A DNA stretch of 64,000 nucleotides from Modestobacter versicolor (GCF_014195485.1 NZ_JACIBU010000001.1:3162001-3226000); one strand, 5' to 3'. Numbered from the stretch's first letter, positions 1 to 13,113 are shown. Notes: generated by a model from the letters alone, not told the origin. Numbers and translations are program-made.

Positions 1-703
1 CCGGCAGGTCGACCTCGCGCTCGTCGGCGACCTCGTAGGTGAGCCCGTACAGCTGGACGTACTGCTTGAGCAGCTGGACCTCCGCGGAGGCGGCGAGCTG
101 CCGGCGCATCTCGTCGGCGTCACCGACCGCGGTGACGACGAACGGCGGGGAGTACTTGCGGCCCTGCAGCAGCAGGGTGTTGCCCACGCAGATCACCGCG
201 CTGGTGCTGATCAGGCGCTGGCCCATGATCGCCACCCCGTCGGCCCCGGCCGCCCACATCGCGTTGACCACGCCCTGGACGTCGGACTGGTGGATGACCA
301 GGTCGTCACCGGTCGCGCCGGAGGGCAGGTCGGCGCCGTCGCCCTGCGGTGCGTCGTCCAGCCGGACCGTGAGACCCGGGCCGCTGACCGGGGTGAGCCC
401 GGCGGAGGCGAGCCCGACGGCGCCCTCGGCCGACGCCTCGGCGACCGCGCCGTTGCGGCTGGCCGCCTGGTCGGTGAGCTCCTGGACCTGCTGCTGGAGG
501 AGGGCCAGCTCGTCCTGCTGCCGGGCGACCGCGTCGTCGCGCTGCTCGATGAGCCCGGACAGCTGGGAGCTCTCCCCGGCCCGCAGGTCGGTGCCGAGCG
601 CGGTGCGGCTCGAGGTGGCGAAGAGCAGGCCGGCCACCAGGGCCACCACGGGGACGAGCACCGACCAGAGCGACGGGCGCTGCAGGCGTGGGGTCCGCGG
701 CAT
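1..703 (-). CDS. DUF881 family membrane-anchored protein (C-terminus beyond window)
   Basis: Reading from an ATG at 703 gives about 234 residues before the window edge. The N-terminus is basic and is followed by one hydrophobic segment (about residues 13-30). Next comes a Gln/Glu-rich stretch (about 50-80) that looks like coiled coil, then the alpha/beta DUF881 domain with the tract GLTPVSGPGLTVRLDD and the later VNAMWAAGADGVAIMGQRL, both typical of the family. DUF881 proteins are single-pass proteins found near crgA and division genes in actinobacteria; their molecular role is not established. The gene diverges from crgA across about 158 bp. The extreme C-terminus lies outside the window, so this entry is partial. 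Confidence 0.85.
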   Translation of the reverse strand, partial: MPRTPRLQRPSLWSVLVPVVALVAGLLFATSSRTALGTDLRAGESSQLSGLIEQRDDAVARQQDELALLQQQVQELTDQAASRNGAVAEASAEGAVGLASAGLTPVSGPGLTVRLDDAPQGDGADLPSGATGDDLVIHQSDVQGVVNAMWAAGADGVAIMGQRLISTSAVICVGNTLLLQGRKYSPPFVVTAVGDADEMRRQLAASAEVQLLKQYVQLYGLTYEVADEREVDLP

Positions 704-861
704 GGTCACCTCCTGGCTGGCGTCCGCGGCGGGCGCGTGCACACCCGGCCCCGGAGGGTGACGCGCGGCTGCCACGGGGCAGGTCTGCCCGGCCTGCAGC
801 TTAGGCTGGTGGCAGTTCACGCCGGGGCGACAGGCCACCGGCCCGGGAGGGAGTCCGCACG

Positions 862-1134
862 GTGCCCAAGTCGAAGGTGCGCAAGAAGTCGGTGTACACA
901 CCGCCGGAGGGCGTCCTGCCCTCGCGCGCGGCCCGCGCCAAGGCTGCGGAGCCGAGCCCCCGCTGGTACGCCGCCCTGATGGTCGCGCTGATGCTCATCG
1001 GGCTGCTGTGGATCGTCGTCTACTACGTGGCCGGCGACCGGATCGGCTTCATGGTGTCGCTGGGCGCCTGGAACTTCGCCATCGGCTTCGGCGCGATGGT
1101 CGCCGGACTGGTGATGTCGATGCGCTGGCGCTGA
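862..1134 (+). CDS. crgA: Cell division protein CrgA
   Basis: This 90-residue protein has the CrgA hallmark N-terminus MPKSKVRKK, two membrane segments (about 36-56 and 63-85) and the ending MSMRWR. CrgA is a small inner-membrane division factor that interacts with FtsZ and septal peptidoglycan synthases in mycobacteria and inhibits Z-ring formation in Streptomyces. The GTG at 862 is preceded by a GGAGGGAG ribosome site. A possible -10 (TAGGCT, 802-807) lies in the divergent gap with the DUF881 gene. A strong hairpin terminator follows 25 bp after the stop. The position near ppiA and gyrA matches other actinobacteria. Confidence 0.95.
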   Translation: MPKSKVRKKSVYTPPEGVLPSRAARAKAAEPSPRWYAALMVALMLIGLLWIVVYYVAGDRIGFMVSLGAWNFAIGFGAMVAGLVMSMRWR

Positions 1135-1159
1135 CCGCGCCGGCACGACCCGTTCGTCC

Positions 1160-1194
1160 ACAGGCCCCTGTCCCGCTCCGGGACGGGGGCCTGT
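1160..1194 (+). terminator. Intrinsic-type terminator after crgA
   Basis: A 16-bp stem (1160-1175 with 1179-1194) has one G-T pair and a 3-nt loop. It lies 25 bp downstream of the crgA stop. There is no long T tract, which is common for GC-rich actinobacterial terminators. Confidence 0.75.
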
Positions 1195-1648
1195 GTCGTC
1201 CCCGGGGACGTGCGGTGACTCCCGGCCGCCCACGGTCACCGACCGGACGAGTCGACAAGGGGTCAACGTGCAGGTCAGCGCTGCGACCGGCACCGAGGGC
1301 GAAGATCGACTGTGCACAGCGCCCGCGTCCGTCCACAGGCCGCTGGATCGGCCGTCCTCAGGGTTGTCCACGACATGTGGAGTGCGGCGGGTGGTCGTCA
1401 CCGCTCTGACCTGCACGGACACCCCGCGTGTGACCACTGTGGCGGGAACGGCACAGCGGTAACTACATCGCTGGAACTTCGTCCCCAGCTGTGTACACAC
1501 CTGTGGGTAAACGTGGACGGCGAAGCCCCGCCAGAGCCCCTTACTACCCCCCGGCCCGGAGCGCAAACGGCCAGCGTGACGGGCCGGTCCGGCGCGTTCC
1601 CGGGCGTGTTGTCGACATCGGGCACGGGTCGTCGACGACCCGGACATG
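1195..1648. other. Gene-free block between two facing terminators, with DnaA-box-like motifs
   Basis: I see no credible gene here. The block separates convergent crgA and the thiolase gene and is closed by a terminator on each side, so it carries no promoter for either. It contains 9-mers close to the actinobacterial DnaA box TTGTCCACA: CTGTGCACA (1310-1318), CCGTCCACA (1329-1337) and TTGTCCACG (1364-1372). All three lie between the arms of an 11-bp inverted repeat, GTGCAGGTCAG (1268-1278) and its complement (1406-1416). TGTGTACAC (1490-1498) and TGTGGGTAA (1502-1510) follow. Short open frames in it have no recognisable product. Its function is unknown. Confidence 0.55.
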
Positions 1649-1682
1649 CCACAGCCCCCGTCGGTGGGGACGGGGGCTGTGG
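1649..1682 (-). terminator. Terminator after the thiolase gene
   Basis: A perfect 14-bp stem (1649-1662 with 1669-1682) has a 6-nt loop. It lies 11 bp beyond the thiolase stop codon. Confidence 0.75.
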
Positions 1683-1693
1683 ACGGACGCACG

Positions 1694-2851
1694 TCAGGAG
1701 GAGACGAGCTCCAGCAGGGTCGCGTTGGCCATCCCGCCGCCCTCGCACATCGTCTGCAGCCCGTAGCGGGTCCCCGACGCCTGCATGTGGTGCACGAGCG
1801 TGGTCGCGATCCGGGCACCCGAGGCGCCGAGGGGGTGTCCGAGCGCGATCGCGCCGCCGAGCGGGTTGACCCGGTCGAGGTCGGCCCCGAGGTCGTGCTG
1901 CCAGGCCAGCGGCACCGGGGCGAAGGCCTCGTTCACCTCGAGGACGCCGATGTCGGCCAGTGGCACCCCGGACCGCTCCAGCAGCTTCCGGGTGGCCGGG
2001 ATGGGCGCGGTGAGCATGATGACCGGGTCGTCACCGGCCACCACCGTGGTGTGCACCCGCACGATCGGCGTCAGGCCGAGCTCGCGCGCCTTCTCGGAGG
2101 TGGTGACCAGCAGCGCGGCCGCCCCGTCGGAGATCTGGCTGGCGTTGCCGGCGCTGATCACGCCGTCGGCCTGGAACGGCGTCTTCAGGCCGGCCAGCTT
2201 CTCCAGGGTGCCCCCGGCGCGGATCCCCTCGTCGGCGGTGACGACGCCGTCCGGGGTGCTCACCGGGACGATCTGCTCGTCGAAGGCGCCGTCGGCCTGC
2301 GCCTTGGCCGCGCGCTCGTGCGAGCGCAGCGCGAACTCGTCGAGCTGCGTGCGGGAGAAGCCCCAGCGGACCGCGATCATCTCGGCGCCGACGCCCTGGT
2401 TGGGGGCGACGCCGTCGTAGCGGTCCAGGAAGCGGGGACCCAGCGGGCGCCCGGCCGACCCGTCGCCGACGGAGGAGCCCATCGGCACCCGGCTCATCGA
2501 CTCCACGCCGCCGGCGACCACGACGTCGGCCTGGCCGCTGACCACCATCGCCGCGGCGAAGGCCAGCGCCTGCTGGGACGAGCCGCACTGCCGGTCGATC
2601 GTCGTGCCCGGCACCGACTCGGGCCAGCCGGCGGCGAGCACCGCGACCCGGCCGATGTTGTACGTCTGCTCCCCGACCTGGCTCACGCAGCCCCACAGGA
2701 CGTCGTCGACGTCGGCCGGGTCCAGCCCGGTGCGCTCGACCAGCGCGGTGAGCACCGTGGCGGACAGGTCGGCGGCGTGGACGCCGGACAGGCCCCCGCC
2801 GCGCCTGCCCACCGGGGTGCGGACGGCGGCACAGATGACGGCATCACGCAT
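1694..2851 (-). CDS. Thiolase family protein (acetyl-CoA C-acyltransferase)
   Basis: This 385-residue protein has the full thiolase fold and normal length. The nucleophile Cys89 sits in RQCGSSQQ, the catalytic His339 in NPLGGAIALGHPLG, and the second Cys369 in CEGGGMAN. Thiolases cleave or form 3-ketoacyl-CoA in fatty-acid or sterol breakdown or in acetoacetyl-CoA synthesis. Sequence alone does not fix chain length or direction. ATG at 2851 follows a GAGGAG-like ribosome site. It stands alone, diverging from the PH-domain gene and followed by its own terminator. The gene is not a usual member of the oriC neighbourhood, so this may be a lineage-specific placement. Confidence 0.92.
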   Translation of the reverse strand: MRDAVICAAVRTPVGRRGGGLSGVHAADLSATVLTALVERTGLDPADVDDVLWGCVSQVGEQTYNIGRVAVLAAGWPESVPGTTIDRQCGSSQQALAFAAAMVVSGQADVVVAGGVESMSRVPMGSSVGDGSAGRPLGPRFLDRYDGVAPNQGVGAEMIAVRWGFSRTQLDEFALRSHERAAKAQADGAFDEQIVPVSTPDGVVTADEGIRAGGTLEKLAGLKTPFQADGVISAGNASQISDGAAALLVTTSEKARELGLTPIVRVHTTVVAGDDPVIMLTAPIPATRKLLERSGVPLADIGVLEVNEAFAPVPLAWQHDLGADLDRVNPLGGAIALGHPLGASGARIATTLVHHMQASGTRYGLQTMCEGGGMANATLLELVSS

Positions 2852-2940
2852 GGACCCACTCCTCGCTCGGCGGCACTGCCTGTGCCGCGATGCTAGGCGC
2901 CGCGGCCGGGTCCACCAGGGGGTGCTGACAAGCTGGGCGG

Positions 2941-3342
2941 GTGCAGTGGTCGCCCCGGTCCGGCGAGGTGGTCGCGACCGCGGTCGTGGGCCTCGGTCTG
3001 GCGCTCGCCGTCGTGCTGGTCGACCCGGTCGGCCGGGTGCTGCTCGGTGGGGCCGCGCTGCTGCTGCTCGGGCTCGCCGCGCACGACGCCCTGCTGCGCC
3101 CGCGGGTGCGGGCCGACGGTGCCGGGGTGACGGTGCGGGGGCTCACCCGCGCCACCACGATCCCGTGGCCGCGCCTGCGGGCCCGGCTGCGCACCCAGCG
3201 GCGGTGGGGCGTCCGCACCCGCACGCTGGAGCTGGAGGACGCCGCGGACGACACCGTCCTGCTGGTGCTGGGCCGCCGCGAGCTGGGCACCGACCCGGAG
3301 GTCGTCGTCGAGGCGCTGCACGCCGCCGGCGCAGGCGGCTGA
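2941..3342 (+). CDS. PH domain-containing small membrane protein
   Basis: The product is 133 residues: two hydrophobic segments near the N-terminus (about 9-27 and 31-47), then a basic beta-rich region resembling bacterial PH domains. The signature is an RPRVRADGAGVTVRG stretch, then an IPW motif and a C-terminal helix. Proteins of this shape are common in actinobacteria near the origin; their function is unknown. The GTG start at 2941 has no clear Shine-Dalgarno. The gene converges on the rhomboid gene, whose stop lies 3 bp after this one. Confidence 0.75.
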   Translation: MQWSPRSGEVVATAVVGLGLALAVVLVDPVGRVLLGGAALLLLGLAAHDALLRPRVRADGAGVTVRGLTRATTIPWPRLRARLRTQRRWGVRTRTLELEDAADDTVLLVLGRRELGTDPEVVVEALHAAGAGG

Positions 3343-3345
3343 CGT

Positions 3346-4236
3346 TCAGCCGATCCCGGCGAAGACCAGCACGAGCAGGACGGCGGTGAGGGCGGCCGTC
3401 CCGCCGATGGCCGCCGGCCGGGACCGCCGGGTGAGCACCAGCACCGTGGCTGCCGCAGCGCCGCCCACCAGCCCGCCGAGGTGGCCGATCAGCGAGACCC
3501 CGGGCAGGAAGCTGATCACCAGGTTGATGCCGAGCAGCGTCAGCAGCCCGCGGAGGTCCTGCTTCTGGTGCAGCAGGACGACGCCGAAGGCGCCCATCAG
3601 GCCGTAGATGGCGGTCGAGGCCCCGGCGACCTGGCCGAACGGCTGGCCCAGCAACTGGATCGCGGCGGCGCCGCCGACGACGGCCACCAGGTAGACGGTC
3701 AGGTAGCGGACCCGGCCCATCAGCCGCTCCAGCTCCGACCCGAAGATCAGCAGGGACACCATGTTCAGCGCCAGGTGGAACACCCCGTAGTGCAGGAAGG
3801 CGGCGGTGAACGGCCGCCACCAGTCGCCCATCTCGACGAACACGGGCACCTGGGCGAGCCGCTGGAACAGCTCGGCCCGGTAGTTCTGCAGCGGGTCCTG
3901 GCCACCGATGCCGGTGAGCACGGCGGTGAGCAGGAACATCGCCACGTTGATCCCGATGAGGGTCAGCGTGACGGGCCCCCAGCGCCGCCCGGCCAGCCGC
4001 AGGCCGGTCGTGCGGCGGGGCTGGCGGACCCCGGCGTTGCCGGCGGAGACGTCGTCGGGGCACTGGAAGCCGACGGAGGCCGGTGTCATGCACTCCGGGC
4101 AGATCGGCCGTCCGCAGCGGACGCAGCGGATCCCGGTCGGCCGGTCGGGGTGCCGGTAGCAGGTGGCCGGAGGTGCCGGCTGCGGTCCACCCGCGCCGGC
4201 ACCCCCGGTGCCCTCCGTCCCGTCAGGTGCGGTCAG
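3346..4236 (-). CDS. Rhomboid intramembrane serine protease with N-terminal zinc ribbon (probable CTG start)
   Basis: The membrane core carries the rhomboid signature HxxxHxxxN ([12 protein letters not shown]), a catalytic serine in GASTAIYG and a catalytic histidine in [10 protein letters not shown] (S207 and H252 if counted from CTG 4236). The first ATG, at 4089, would start inside a zinc ribbon. In frame upstream are CYRHPDRP, then [12 protein letters not shown], exactly the zinc-binding head that actinobacterial rhomboids carry. There is no ATG, GTG or TTG upstream. A CTG at 4236 overlaps the ppiA stop as CTGA and has a GAGG 10 nt upstream, so I place the start there (296 residues). The conservative start is 4089 (247 residues). 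It is likely translationally coupled to ppiA. Confidence 0.85.
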   Translation of the reverse strand: MTAPDGTEGTGGAGAGGPQPAPPATCYRHPDRPTGIRCVRCGRPICPECMTPASVGFQCPDDVSAGNAGVRQPRRTTGLRLAGRRWGPVTLTLIGINVAMFLLTAVLTGIGGQDPLQNYRAELFQRLAQVPVFVEMGDWWRPFTAAFLHYGVFHLALNMVSLLIFGSELERLMGRVRYLTVYLVAVVGGAAAIQLLGQPFGQVAGASTAIYGLMGAFGVVLLHQKQDLRGLLTLLGINLVISFLPGVSLIGHLGGLVGGAAAATVLVLTRRSRPAAIGGTAALTAVLLVLVFAGIG

Positions 4237-4769
4237 CTGCGCTGCACCTCGACGGAGGTGATCACGACGTCCTCGACCGGGCGGTCGCCCCGGGCGGTCG
4301 GGGTGGTGGCGATCGCGTCGACGACCTGGCGGCTGGCGTCGTCGGCCACCTCACCGAAGATCGTGTGCTTGTTGTTCAGGTGCGGGGTGCTGGTGACGGT
4401 GATGAAGAACTGGGAGCCGTTGGTGCCGGGGCCGGCGTTGGCCATCGCCAGCAGGTAGGGGCGGTTGAAGGCCAGGTCGGGGTGGAACTCGTCGCCGAAG
4501 CGGTAGCCCGGGCCGCCGGTGCCCTGACCGAGCGGGTCGCCGCCCTGGATCATGAAGCCGTCGATGACCCGGTGGAAGACGGTGCCGTCGTAGAGCTTGG
4601 CGGTGGTCTTCTCGCGGGTGCGCGGGTCGACCCACTCGCGGGTGCCCTCGGCCAGCTCGGCGAAGTTGGCGACCGTCTTGGGGGCGTGGTCGGGGAACAG
4701 GTCGACGGTGATGTCGCCGCGGTTGGTGTGCAGGACGGCGCGCCGTGCGGCAGGAGTCTGTTCAGTCAC
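4233..4769 (-). CDS. ppiA: Cyclophilin-type peptidyl-prolyl cis-trans isomerase
   Basis: About 178 residues cover a complete cyclophilin fold. The catalytic-site motif is [15 protein letters not shown], followed by the substrate pocket [14 protein letters not shown] and the HTIFGEV loop. The enzyme isomerises X-Pro peptide bonds during folding; no signal peptide is present, so it should be cytoplasmic. The start is taken at GTG 4769 ([10 protein letters not shown]), because the frame continues only three codons further upstream. PpiA sits between the gyrA/tRNA cluster and crgA in Mycobacterium too. Its stop overlaps the inferred CTG start of the rhomboid gene. Confidence 0.95.
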   Translation of the reverse strand: MTEQTPAARRAVLHTNRGDITVDLFPDHAPKTVANFAELAEGTREWVDPRTREKTTAKLYDGTVFHRVIDGFMIQGGDPLGQGTGGPGYRFGDEFHPDLAFNRPYLLAMANAGPGTNGSQFFITVTSTPHLNNKHTIFGEVADDASRQVVDAIATTPTARGDRPVEDVVITSVEVQRS

Positions 4770-4838
4770 GGGCACCACTCTCCCACTCGCCGGCCGGGGA
4801 GGTGCCGGGCACCCGGTGGGCGGGCGCTGCGCGGTGCG

Positions 4839-4911
4839 TGGAGACGAGGGGAATCGAACCCCTAACCCCCGCCTTGCAAAGGCGGTGCTCTGCCAATTGA
4901 GCTACGTCCCC
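4839..4911 (-). tRNA. tRNA-Ala (anticodon TGC)
   Basis: The 73-nt minus-strand gene folds as a cloverleaf. Acceptor GGGGACG pairs with CGTCTCC, the anticodon stem is CCGCC/GGCGG with loop TTTGCAA (TGC at 34-36), and the T-loop contains GGTTCGATTCC. The 3' CCA is not encoded. It is paired with tRNA-Ile nearby, as downstream of gyrA in mycobacteria. Confidence 0.97.
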
Positions 4912-4942
4912 GGGGGTGGCGCGGTCCGGCCGCGCCGCCGGT

Positions 4943-5086
4943 TCAGGAGGAGCGCGGGGTGCTGACCGCTCCCGGGCCGCGGGTGGCCTCGGCCCAGAGG
5001 TCGGCCTCGCCCTTGCCCGCCCCGCGCTTGCGGACGGCGACCACGGCACTGGCAGCGAGCGCTGCCACCGCCAGCTTCTTCAGCAC
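4943..5086 (-). CDS. DLW-39 family small protein
   Basis: The 47-residue product begins MLKKLAVAALAASAVVAVRK and has the ADLWAEAT block that names the DLW-39 family. One hydrophobic N-terminal helix is followed by a short polar tail. GTG 5086 has a GGAGG ribosome site about 7 nt upstream. Proteins of this family occur between gyrA/DUF3566 and ppiA in actinobacteria; their role is unknown. It lies between the two tRNA genes on the same strand. Confidence 0.88.
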   Translation of the reverse strand: MLKKLAVAALAASAVVAVRKRGAGKGEADLWAEATRGPGAVSTPRSS

Positions 5087-5201
5087 GCGGGACCTCCTCC
5101 ATCGGTGGTGGTCACCGCGGCTCCGGTGACCGCTGCGGGCGACCGGGGAGCGGGAGACCGGGCCCCGGAGGGCGCCGGTCGTCCCGCCGTCGGTGCACGG
5201 G

Positions 5202-5275
5202 TGGGCCTGGGAGGACTTGAACCTCCGGCCTCATCCTTATCAGGGATGCGCTCTAACCGCCTGAGCTACAGGCCC
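5202..5275 (-). tRNA. tRNA-Ile (anticodon GAT)
   Basis: The 74-nt gene forms a cloverleaf with acceptor GGGCCTG/CAGGCCC, D-arm AGCTCAGGCGGTTAGAGC, anticodon loop CTGATAA (GAT) and T-arm GGAGGTTCAAGTCCTCC. CCA is not encoded. It is the first tRNA downstream of gyrA and DUF3566, the usual actinobacterial position. Confidence 0.97.
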
Positions 5276-5337
5276 GTGGACCGAGGAAGAGCTTACCTGG
5301 CCCCTTCCCACCCCCCGACGCGGGGGGAGGCGACGTG

Positions 5338-5403
5338 CTGGAACGGCCCCGCTGCAGGGGCCCGCCGCGAGCTCGCGAGCAGTGGGGGGCAGCGGGGTCC
5401 TTC
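5338..5403. repeat. 3'-end hairpin repeat, copy A
   Basis: This 66-bp element begins 1 bp after the DUF3566 stop. Its arms CCCCGCTGC and GCAGCGGGG pair around a GC-rich centre containing the palindrome GCTCGCGAGC. It matches copy B (13048-13113) at 62 of 66 positions, in the same orientation. Confidence 0.8.
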
Positions 5404-5404
5404 G

Positions 5405-6478
5405 TCAGTCGCGCTCGGCGAGGGTGACCTCGAGGCCACCGACGAGGTCCGAGCAGAGGTTGTAGACGAACGCGCTGACAGTCGACAGCGCCGTCAGCAG
5501 CACGATGTTCACCGCGCCGATGACCGCGGCGCCGCCGAGCACGATCTTGGCGTTGATGACGTCACCGGTGGTGGCCTCCTCGCCCGACGAGCTGCCCAGC
5601 TGCCCGATCAGGTCGTTGAGGGTGTCGAAGACGCCGAGCTGGCCCAGCACGCCGTAGAGGATTCCGACGGCGACCATCCACACGCAGAAGAGCGCGATGG
5701 ACAGCACCAGCGAGATCTTCAGCGCCGACCAGGTGTCGATGTGCCGGAGCTGCAGGCGGGCCCGCCGCGGGCCCTTCCCGGCGCCGCGCACCTTGCCCGG
5801 GCGGGCGGCGGCGTCCGCCGCGGGGCGGGCACCGGCCGCCGTGCGGGACCCGGCCTCGGTGGCCCGGGCCGCCGCGGGGCGGGACGGCTGGTCGGCCGGG
5901 CGCGCGCCGGCCGGGGGGAGGGTGACCGCCTGGGTCTGGTCGACGGGCAGCTGGCCGGCCTCCGCCGCGCTGCTGCGCGACCCCACGGCCCGGCCGACCC
6001 CGGTGGAGGGCGGCACGGGCGGAGCGGGGCTGGTGACCGGGCGGGCGCCGTCGTCGGCCGGGCGGGACGCCGGCCGGGGGGCCGCGCCGGTGGGACCGAG
6101 GGGGGTGACCGGGTGCGCTGCCGGCGGCGCCGGGGCGGCGGCCGCCTGGGTCATCTCGGCCGGGGACGGCTCGGCAGCCTTGGTCGGGGCGGCCTTGGCC
6201 ACCACCGGCTTGCCGGCGGCGGGCTGGACGTCCGCGACGTCCGCGGTCGGCTCGGCTGCTGCCCGGGACGACGAGCGCTTCCCGGCCGGCGCCGGCTCGG
6301 CCGCCGCCGGGGTGGCACCCGCTCCGGACGGCGTGCCGCGGGGGGCGGTCGCAGAACCGCTGGCCGTGGCCCCGGCGCCCGCGTCGTCCACCGGGCCGGC
6401 GGCCTCCGGCACCCCGTCGGACGTCCCGGACCCGTCACGGGTCCCGGTACGCACCGAACTGCGCGCCCGGTCGCTCAT
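5405..6478 (-). CDS. DUF3566 domain-containing membrane protein
   Basis: The first two thirds of this 357-residue protein are low-complexity Ala/Pro/Gly/Thr. The C-terminal 120 residues are the DUF3566 domain: an RRARLQLRHIDTWSALKIS entry, a first membrane helix (SLVLSIALFCVWMVAVGIL), a loop, and a second helix. DUF3566 proteins sit directly downstream of gyrA in most actinobacteria (Rv0007 in Mycobacterium tuberculosis). Their function is unknown. Hairpin repeat A lies immediately after the stop. Confidence 0.9.
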   Translation of the reverse strand: MSDRARSSVRTGTRDGSGTSDGVPEAAGPVDDAGAGATASGSATAPRGTPSGAGATPAAAEPAPAGKRSSSRAAAEPTADVADVQPAAGKPVVAKAAPTKAAEPSPAEMTQAAAAPAPPAAHPVTPLGPTGAAPRPASRPADDGARPVTSPAPPVPPSTGVGRAVGSRSSAAEAGQLPVDQTQAVTLPPAGARPADQPSRPAAARATEAGSRTAAGARPAADAAARPGKVRGAGKGPRRARLQLRHIDTWSALKISLVLSIALFCVWMVAVGILYGVLGQLGVFDTLNDLIGQLGSSSGEEATTGDVINAKIVLGGAAVIGAVNIVLLTALSTVSAFVYNLCSDLVGGLEVTLAERD

Positions 6479-6634
6479 CCCAGTCTCCTGTCCCCCAGCG
6501 GCCCTCGCCGCGTCGCTGCACCCACCGGACCGCCGTCGCTCGAGGCGACGGGGGTCCGGTCACTGCCGTGATCGTCGCGCAGACCCGGGCGGGGACGGCG
6601 TCGTCCGCTGCCCTGGTCTGGCATCCGCCCCACC

Positions 6635-9103
<2,469 letters not shown>

Positions 9104-9142
9104 GTCTGGTTCTCCACAAGTCGATGCACAGCGGTGGGTAAC

Positions 9143-9199
9143 GGACCCCCGTGCCCCCCACCGCTCGCGAACTCGCGGCGGGCCCCGGCACGGGGGCCG
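9143..9199. repeat. 3'-end hairpin repeat, copy C
   Basis: A 57-bp element lies in the gyrB-gyrA gap, 25 bp after the gyrB stop. It shares the core GCTCGCGA, then CTCGCGGCGGGCCCC, with copy A but in inverted orientation. The stem is changed on both sides (CCCCCGTGCC with GGCACGGGGG), so pairing is kept. Confidence 0.75.
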
Positions 9200-9224
9200 C
9201 CGGGCGGGGGGCGCGGAGTCCCTC

Positions 9225-11525
<2,301 letters not shown>

Positions 11526-12941
11526 TCAGTTGACCGGGCCGCCCGAGGTGAAGCGCTCCGGGTCGAGCGCCGGGACGCCGGGACCGGTCCGCCGGTTCAC
11601 CAGCACCGTGACCACCCACAGCAGGACGCCGATCGCCAGCAGGATGCCCGCGATGCGGTACTGCTCGGAGGGCCGGCCGGCCCACGGCGTGGCGAGGAAC
11701 GCGCAGGCCAGCGCCCCGACCACCGGCAGCACCGTGGGGGTGCGGAAGTGGTCGGCGTCGACGGGGTCGCGGCGCAGCACCAGCACCGCGGCGTTCACGA
11801 CGGTGAAGACCAACAGCAGCAGGAGCGCGGTCGTGCCGCCGAGTGCGGGGACCGCGCCGACGAAGGTGATCAGCCCGAAGGCCAGCGCGGTGGTGAACAG
11901 GATCGCCGTCGTCGGGGTGCGCCGCTTCGGGTGCACCCGGCCCAGCAGCGGCGGCAGCACGTGCTGGTTGCTCATGCCGTAGACCAGCCGGCTGGCCATC
12001 AGCATGTTGATCAGCGCCGAGTTGGCGACGGCGAACATGGTGATGACGCCGAACAGGCCGATCGGGAAGCCGGGGGCGCCGGCCTCGACCACCTGGAGCA
12101 GCGGGGTGTCGCCCTGGCTGAGCGCGTCGGCGGGCACCAGCGCGATCGCCGAGATGGACACGAGCACGTAGATGAGGCCGGTGGCCAGCAGCCCGGCCAG
12201 CAGCACCTTGGGGAAGATCCGCCGCGGCTCCTTGCACTCCTCGGCCATGTTGACCGAGTCCTCGAAGCCGACCATCGCGAAGAACGCCAGGCCGGTGGCG
12301 GCGATGACCCCGCCGACCAGCGAGCGCTCACCGGTCTCGAACTCCGTCACCCGGGAGAAGTCGCCCTCCCCGCCGCCCAGCGCCCAGACGCCGACCCCGA
12401 TGACGATCAGCAGGCCGGTGAGCTCGACGCAGGTGAGCACCACGTTGGCCTTGACGCTCTCGCCGACGCCGCGGTGGTTGACCAGCGCGACCAGGGCCAT
12501 GAAGCCCAGCGCGATCAGCGTGATGCCGATGCCCTCGGAGAAGCCGAGGCCGAGCACCTCCGCGGCGTTGGCGCTGAACGCCCGGGCCGCGGTGGACGCC
12601 GAGGTGATGCCCGAGCTCATCACGGTGAAGGCGACCAGGAACGTGACGAAGTGGATGCCGAAGGCCTTGTGCGTGTACAGCGCCGCGCCCGCGGCCTGCG
12701 GGTACTTGGTGACCAGCTCCAGGTAGCTGAACGCCGTCACCAGGGCCACCAGGAAGGCGACCAGGAAGGGCAGCCAGACGACGCCGCCGACCTGCGCGGC
12801 CACCTGGCCGGTCAGCGCGTAGATGCCGGTGCCCAGGATGTCGCCGACGATGAAGAGCAGCAGCAGCCCCGGGCCCATCACCCGCTTGAGGCTCGGCTGG
12901 CCGGTGCTGGACTCCTCGTCGGTGCGCACGCTCTCGGCCAT
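11526..12941 (-). CDS. APC-family amino-acid permease
   Basis: The 471-residue protein has about 12 membrane helices. The N-terminal helix reads GPGLLLLFIVGDILGTGIYAL, the classic APC unwound-helix motif with GTGIY, and later there is GFEDSVNMAEECKEPRR. These proteins exchange or import amino acids or polyamines; the substrate cannot be read from sequence. ATG 12941 follows a GGGAGG ribosome site. It is a single gene upstream of which lie a parS site and hairpin repeat B. A GGCCCC/GGGGGCC hairpin just past the stop may terminate it. Confidence 0.9.
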   Translation of the reverse strand: MAESVRTDEESSTGQPSLKRVMGPGLLLLFIVGDILGTGIYALTGQVAAQVGGVVWLPFLVAFLVALVTAFSYLELVTKYPQAAGAALYTHKAFGIHFVTFLVAFTVMSSGITSASTAARAFSANAAEVLGLGFSEGIGITLIALGFMALVALVNHRGVGESVKANVVLTCVELTGLLIVIGVGVWALGGGEGDFSRVTEFETGERSLVGGVIAATGLAFFAMVGFEDSVNMAEECKEPRRIFPKVLLAGLLATGLIYVLVSISAIALVPADALSQGDTPLLQVVEAGAPGFPIGLFGVITMFAVANSALINMLMASRLVYGMSNQHVLPPLLGRVHPKRRTPTTAILFTTALAFGLITFVGAVPALGGTTALLLLLVFTVVNAAVLVLRRDPVDADHFRTPTVLPVVGALACAFLATPWAGRPSEQYRIAGILLAIGVLLWVVTVLVNRRTGPGVPALDPERFTSGGPVN

Positions 12942-13017
12942 CGCACTGCCTCCCGGGTCTGTGGTGGCAGTGATCGTGCTGCGTCCGGGTCCGGCTGTCG
13001 ACCTGAGTGACGACCAC

Positions 13018-13031
13018 GTTCCACGTGGAAC
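13018..13031. promoter_or_regulatory. parS site (intergenic, near gyrB)
   Basis: This is the perfect 14-bp palindrome GTTCCACGTGGAAC, identical to the two copies in front of parA. It differs from the widespread parS core GTTTCACGTGAAAC by one symmetric pair. It probably binds ParB about 7 kb from dnaA on the gyrase side. Confidence 0.85.
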
Positions 13032-13047
13032 GCCGGCACGTGACGGT

Positions 13048-13113
13048 CTGGAACGGCGCCGCTGCAGGGGCCCGCCGCGAGCCTGCGAGCGGTGGGGGGC
13101 AGCGGGGTCCTTC
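13048..13113. repeat. 3'-end hairpin repeat, copy B
   Basis: A 66-bp element overlaps the last bases of the ABC-exporter gene. It is nearly identical to copy A (four differences), in the same orientation and the same place relative to the upstream gene's stop codon. Confidence 0.8.

Noticed and set aside
1193-1462. An 89-codon frame in the block after crgA as a small gene
   Set aside because: It begins in the crgA terminator, lacks a ribosome site and has no recognisable composition or motif.
9110-9140. CTCCACA and TGCACAG words upstream of gyrA as a further DnaA composite
   Set aside because: Spacing is 6 nt rather than 3 and only partial boxes are present; too weak to list.
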